Assembly (NCBI RefSeq): GCF_003315205.1
Contig: NZ_QNRR01000007.1
Span: forward strand, 186,001 to 250,000
Source: Roseimicrobium gellanilyticum
GTDB taxonomy: Bacteria > Verrucomicrobiota > Verrucomicrobiia > Verrucomicrobiales > Verrucomicrobiaceae
Length of the DNA stretch: 64,000 bases
Direction: 5' to 3'
A program made the translations under genes and the position numbers. Shown in pieces: positions 61,183 through 64,000 of this stretch; positions within the stretch are counted from its first letter, which is position 1; each line of letters begins with the position of its first letter. The notes beneath the pieces are model-generated. The model was given only the letters and a program-made list of their open reading frames with translations. It ran no database searches and was not told the DNA's origin.

Positions 61183-62880
61183 ATGCTAGTCATTGTTAAC
61201 TTTTTACACCGCATGTCAGCCCTTGCAGTTGAGAACTATCGCTCGCGCACCGGGACCCCGGCGGAACCCACGGCCGATCCAGTAAGGGCGGCCCACATGG
61301 CCAACTCCTTCCTAAGGACCGCATTGGACCAGGCGAGCGAGGGGATCATGATTGTGGCACCCGGACTCCAGCATAACCTCGGCCCCCGCATCCTGCTGCA
61401 CAACACGCGGATGGCGGCGCTGGTGGGAGCGGAGCCCCGCACGGGACTGTGTGATCGATTCATCACCCAACTCGCTGCGACTGAGGAGGAGGCGACTGAT
61501 CTGCTGCGTGTGCTGCGCGCGACCGTGAAGCAGGGTGGCGCCGCCCAGTGGGAAGGCGGACTGAGGACACTTTTCGGCGGCAAGGTGGTGCGCTGCATCT
61601 GGCGCATCCGTGCGGTGATGGATGAGCATGGCCGTGTGTACAACTACACGCTCTCCGTGACCCAAGCTCCGGCACCATCGGCTGTGGAGCGCAATGGTTA
61701 TGCACTGGAGGGCGTCATGAGCGACTCCCGCCGTCTGCGCAATGACAATCTCGCCACCATGGCGGTGGGCGTGTTTCACGACCTGAACAACCTGCTCGGC
61801 ATCATGATGACGAACCTCTCTGAGGCGGCCATGATCACGCCGCCGCAGGGGCAGGTGAGTTCGCATGTGGACGAGGCTCTCGCCGCGGCACGGCAGGCCT
61901 GCGATTTCGTGAAGGAGACGATGCGCATGGCCAAGGACATGCCGGAAAATCGTTCTGCCTCGGACGTGGCCCAGATCATCCGCATGACCGCCCGCATCAC
62001 GCAGAGCGGCAGCGGGGTGAATCTGCACATGAGCCTGCCCAAGGACCTGTGGTGGGCGGTGGTGGATGCCCCGCGCATCTCGCAAGTGCTGCAGAACCTG
62101 ATCCTGAACGGCATTCAGGCCATGAATAATCATGGTCATATGGACGTGCTCGCGCGGAACATTGTGGCGCCTCAGGGGCACCATTCGCTGCGTCCGGGCC
62201 CTTATGTGGAAATCCTGGTCCGCGACCGCGGCTGCGGCATGGACCCGGCAGATGCCGCCCGCGCGCTGAACGAATCCTTCACCCGCAAGCCGAATGGCAA
62301 CGGTGTGGGCCTGACCACTTGCAAGCACATCATCACGGAGCACGGCGGGCAGATCGCGGTGTCCTCCATGAAGAACGTGGGTACGGAAGTCATGTTCTGG
62401 CTGCCGGCCACCCAGCCTCTGCAGGGCAAGGACGCCGCACCTGTCGCTCCGCCACGCCTCAAGTCTGGTCTCGGTACCATCCTGGTCGTGGATGACGAGG
62501 AGCGTCTGCGCAAGGTGGTGCATGCCGTGCTGAAACGCTGCGGCTATCGTGTCTTTGAAGCCTCCAGTGGTGAAGAGGCTGTGCAAGCCTACCGGCAGCT
62601 CATGCGCCAGAATGATGATGTGGACATCGTCATCATGGATCTCACCCTGAAGGGTACCCTCACGGGGGAGAAGGCCATGATGGAAATCTGCGCCATGGAT
62701 CCCTCTGCGAAGGTCATCGCCTCCAGTGGTGGCATGCTGGAAGAGTCCCGTGAGGGCTTCCTCTCACAAGGTTTCTGTGATGTCCTTCCCAAGCCCTATC
62801 TGGCAGCCGATGTCTCGAACGTGGTGCATCAGGTCCTGATGAAAGACATCAAGGGCGAACACTCTGGACGGGCAGCCTGA
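61183..62880 (+). CDS. Hybrid sensor histidine kinase/response regulator
   Basis: The 565-residue protein has a PAS-like sensory part (residues 45-165), a HisKA dimerisation region with phosphoacceptor His199 in VGVFHDLNN, and the HATPase domain with N box NLILNGIQAM (Asn309) and G box DRGCGM. The C-terminal receiver domain has Asp437/438, phosphoacceptor Asp486 in IVIMDL and Lys537 in PKPY. The pattern resembles CckA/NtrB kinases. No transmembrane helix is present, so it senses a cytoplasmic signal. The ATG at 61183 has GGAG seven bases away; 61213 is an alternative. No output regulator is adjacent. Confidence 0.92.
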   Translation: MLVIVNFLHRMSALAVENYRSRTGTPAEPTADPVRAAHMANSFLRTALDQASEGIMIVAPGLQHNLGPRILLHNTRMAALVGAEPRTGLCDRFITQLAATEEEATDLLRVLRATVKQGGAAQWEGGLRTLFGGKVVRCIWRIRAVMDEHGRVYNYTLSVTQAPAPSAVERNGYALEGVMSDSRRLRNDNLATMAVGVFHDLNNLLGIMMTNLSEAAMITPPQGQVSSHVDEALAAARQACDFVKETMRMAKDMPENRSASDVAQIIRMTARITQSGSGVNLHMSLPKDLWWAVVDAPRISQVLQNLILNGIQAMNNHGHMDVLARNIVAPQGHHSLRPGPYVEILVRDRGCGMDPADAARALNESFTRKPNGNGVGLTTCKHIITEHGGQIAVSSMKNVGTEVMFWLPATQPLQGKDAAPVAPPRLKSGLGTILVVDDEERLRKVVHAVLKRCGYRVFEASSGEEAVQAYRQLMRQNDDVDIVIMDLTLKGTLTGEKAMMEICAMDPSAKVIASSGGMLEESREGFLSQGFCDVLPKPYLAADVSNVVHQVLMKDIKGEHSGRAA

Positions 62881-62893
62881 GGATCAAGGGCAG

Positions 62894-64000
62894 TCATCGT
62901 TTTCGCAAGGTGGGCGAATAGTCCCCCAGCGGGGTGGCCGTCCACCATTCGCCTGTCTTTTGGCGAGTTTCCGCATCCGTGAACTGGTAGCGGTAGAACT
63001 TTGCCCGGACCGCATGGATGGACTCGATGGGAAAGGGAGGCGGCTCCATGAGGGAGTAGATCCTCTCGTCATGCCGTAAAAGCGCTTCCAGATACCTGCC
63101 GAACCACGCCATCTGCGGATTCTGCAGGTCTCGCTGGGGGATGAAGCCGGGGTAGAATGCGGCGAACCACATCTGCCAGTCCAACCGCGGCTGATGCGGA
63201 GCGACGAAGGGTGGCGCCCGATCCAGCAGTCTAGGCTTCCACTTGAACTCCAAGGGCTGGAAGTAGGCGCCGTCGTCGCTGACCTCGATGATGATCTCAT
63301 TCCGCTCCGTGGTCATGACCCGGAAGAGGCCGTAGCTATTGATGGTGCGGAAGGGGGCAAGGTACTCGGTGCAGTCTGAGAGTGTGCTGAAGAGCGCACC
63401 GGTCTTCGGAATGTTTTCGCGAACGGCCACGGCGATGCTGAATAGCAACATCAGTGATACGACGGCACCTTGCCCCACAAGCATCCACGTGGGAGGTGCT
63501 GCTGGTGGCGTTTCCGTCCAGCGGAGCCACCGCTTCAGGAATGCCGGCCAGCAGGTGTCGTCGAGGACCGAGAATGAGAGGAGGATCGTGAGCCAGTTGA
63601 AGAAGGTGTAGTTGCCCGTCAAAAGGACGACAAACATCAGCCCGGTGAAGGAGAAGGCGACCACGAGATTCAGTGTGCGTATCGTCTGTACCCAAGCCGG
63701 GGCCAGCAGGCGCCAAACCCATGCGACTACGATGAGGAACGGTACTACAAGCTCCACGACAAACATAAGAACGCAGGAGGCCTTGTGGAACCAGAGCGGG
63801 AAGTGATGGACGTGCCAGGCAACCCAGGTGGGGATGGGCTGTGACTCGTAGTGATAGGACAGGGCGGTGAGGTTGTGCCAGTTGGGATCGCCTGCAGTGA
63901 TCTTCGTGAGGCCGGAGAGGAACATCAATTTCAGTATCAGCGCCTGCGGGAGAAGCATCGTCACTCGCGACGGAGACGGCGTCTTGTCATGAATGCGCCC
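62894..64000 (-). CDS. Lipase maturation factor-family membrane protein, 5' truncated
   Basis: The frame stays open to the right window edge, so the N-terminal third is missing. The GTG at 63964 is internal: SGLTKITAGDPNWHNLTALS and YESQPIPTWVAWHVHHFPLW are central family motifs. About six hydrophobic segments precede a soluble C-terminal domain with FKWKPRLLDRAPPFVAPHQP, RLDWQMWFAAFYP and FYRYQFTD. The family sits in membranes and helps fold lipases in animals; bacterial forms are uncharacterised. Confidence 0.9.
   Translation of the reverse strand, partial: GRIHDKTPSPSRVTMLLPQALILKLMFLSGLTKITAGDPNWHNLTALSYHYESQPIPTWVAWHVHHFPLWFHKASCVLMFVVELVVPFLIVVAWVWRLLAPAWVQTIRTLNLVVAFSFTGLMFVVLLTGNYTFFNWLTILLSFSVLDDTCWPAFLKRWLRWTETPPAAPPTWMLVGQGAVVSLMLLFSIAVAVRENIPKTGALFSTLSDCTEYLAPFRTINSYGLFRVMTTERNEIIIEVSDDGAYFQPLEFKWKPRLLDRAPPFVAPHQPRLDWQMWFAAFYPGFIPQRDLQNPQMAWFGRYLEALLRHDERIYSLMEPPPFPIESIHAVRAKFYRYQFTDAETRQKTGEWWTATPLGDYSPTLRKR

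Overview
The window looks like a chromosomal segment from a high-GC member of the Verrucomicrobia, close to the Verrucomicrobium/Prosthecobacter type. This is inferred from gene content: many secreted Verrucomicrobia/Planctomycetes-style proteins (DUF1080, sialate O-acetylesterase, LamG and ceramidase-like enzymes), a CAAX-protease-related CPBP protein, OpcA beside Zwf, and a glycine-rich RRM protein. No rRNA genes, insertion sequences, phage genes or CRISPR arrays were seen. One tRNA gene (Leu) is present. The genes at both ends are cut by the window edge.

Layout. 1-6.1 kb: a truncated DUF1080 protein, an RRM protein with a clear terminator, prs, and a surface-polysaccharide pair (O-antigen ligase/polymerase plus GT4 glycosyltransferase). 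6.2-10.2 kb: secreted proteins including a sialate O-acetylesterase. 10.3-12.7 kb: the translation/replication cluster rplY-pth-rpsF-ssb. 12.7-24.1 kb: hypothetical membrane and secreted proteins, a hydrolase-helical fusion, a leftward run of RDD, ankyrin, FAD-oxidoreductase, opcA and zwf genes, then a metallo-beta-lactamase-fold protein. 24.4-26.8 kb: a BASS-type transporter and a LamG protein. 26.8-29.5 kb: a visibly A+T-richer three-gene island, ABC-type ATPase, PIN nuclease and RNA ligase, joined by 4-nt overlaps behind a good promoter. 29.5-35.3 kb: a three-enzyme fusion (LMW-PTP/RpiB/SHMT), a caspase/CHAT-like DUF6642 protein, and an OprB porin. 35.4-42.6 kb: asnB, a coiled-coil orphan, an SGNH hydrolase, and a two-oxidoreductase operon. 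42.7-50.6 kb: small proteins, an S11 peptidase without its catalytic serine, pfkA, an Lrp-aminotransferase pair, a CPBP protease, a GspG-like protein and an AraC regulator. 51-64 kb: Kelch and DUF4198-like secreted proteins, MOSC, thioesterase, a ceramidase-like hydrolase, purU, tRNA-Leu, an LptA-like lipoprotein, a decayed gene, a hybrid histidine kinase, and a truncated lipase maturation factor.

The strongest candidate for an undescribed system is the ATPase-PIN-RNA ligase operon (26799-29376). It combines a sensor/motor, an RNA-cutting domain and an RNA-sealing enzyme in one transferred-looking unit, which suggests a reversible RNA-damage defence or stress module. Secondary points are the three-enzyme fusion, the serine-less S11 peptidase, the DUF6642 H/C-dyad protein, a tRNA-Leu with anticodon AAG, and structured intergenic repeats. 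One repeat family occurs twice in the window.
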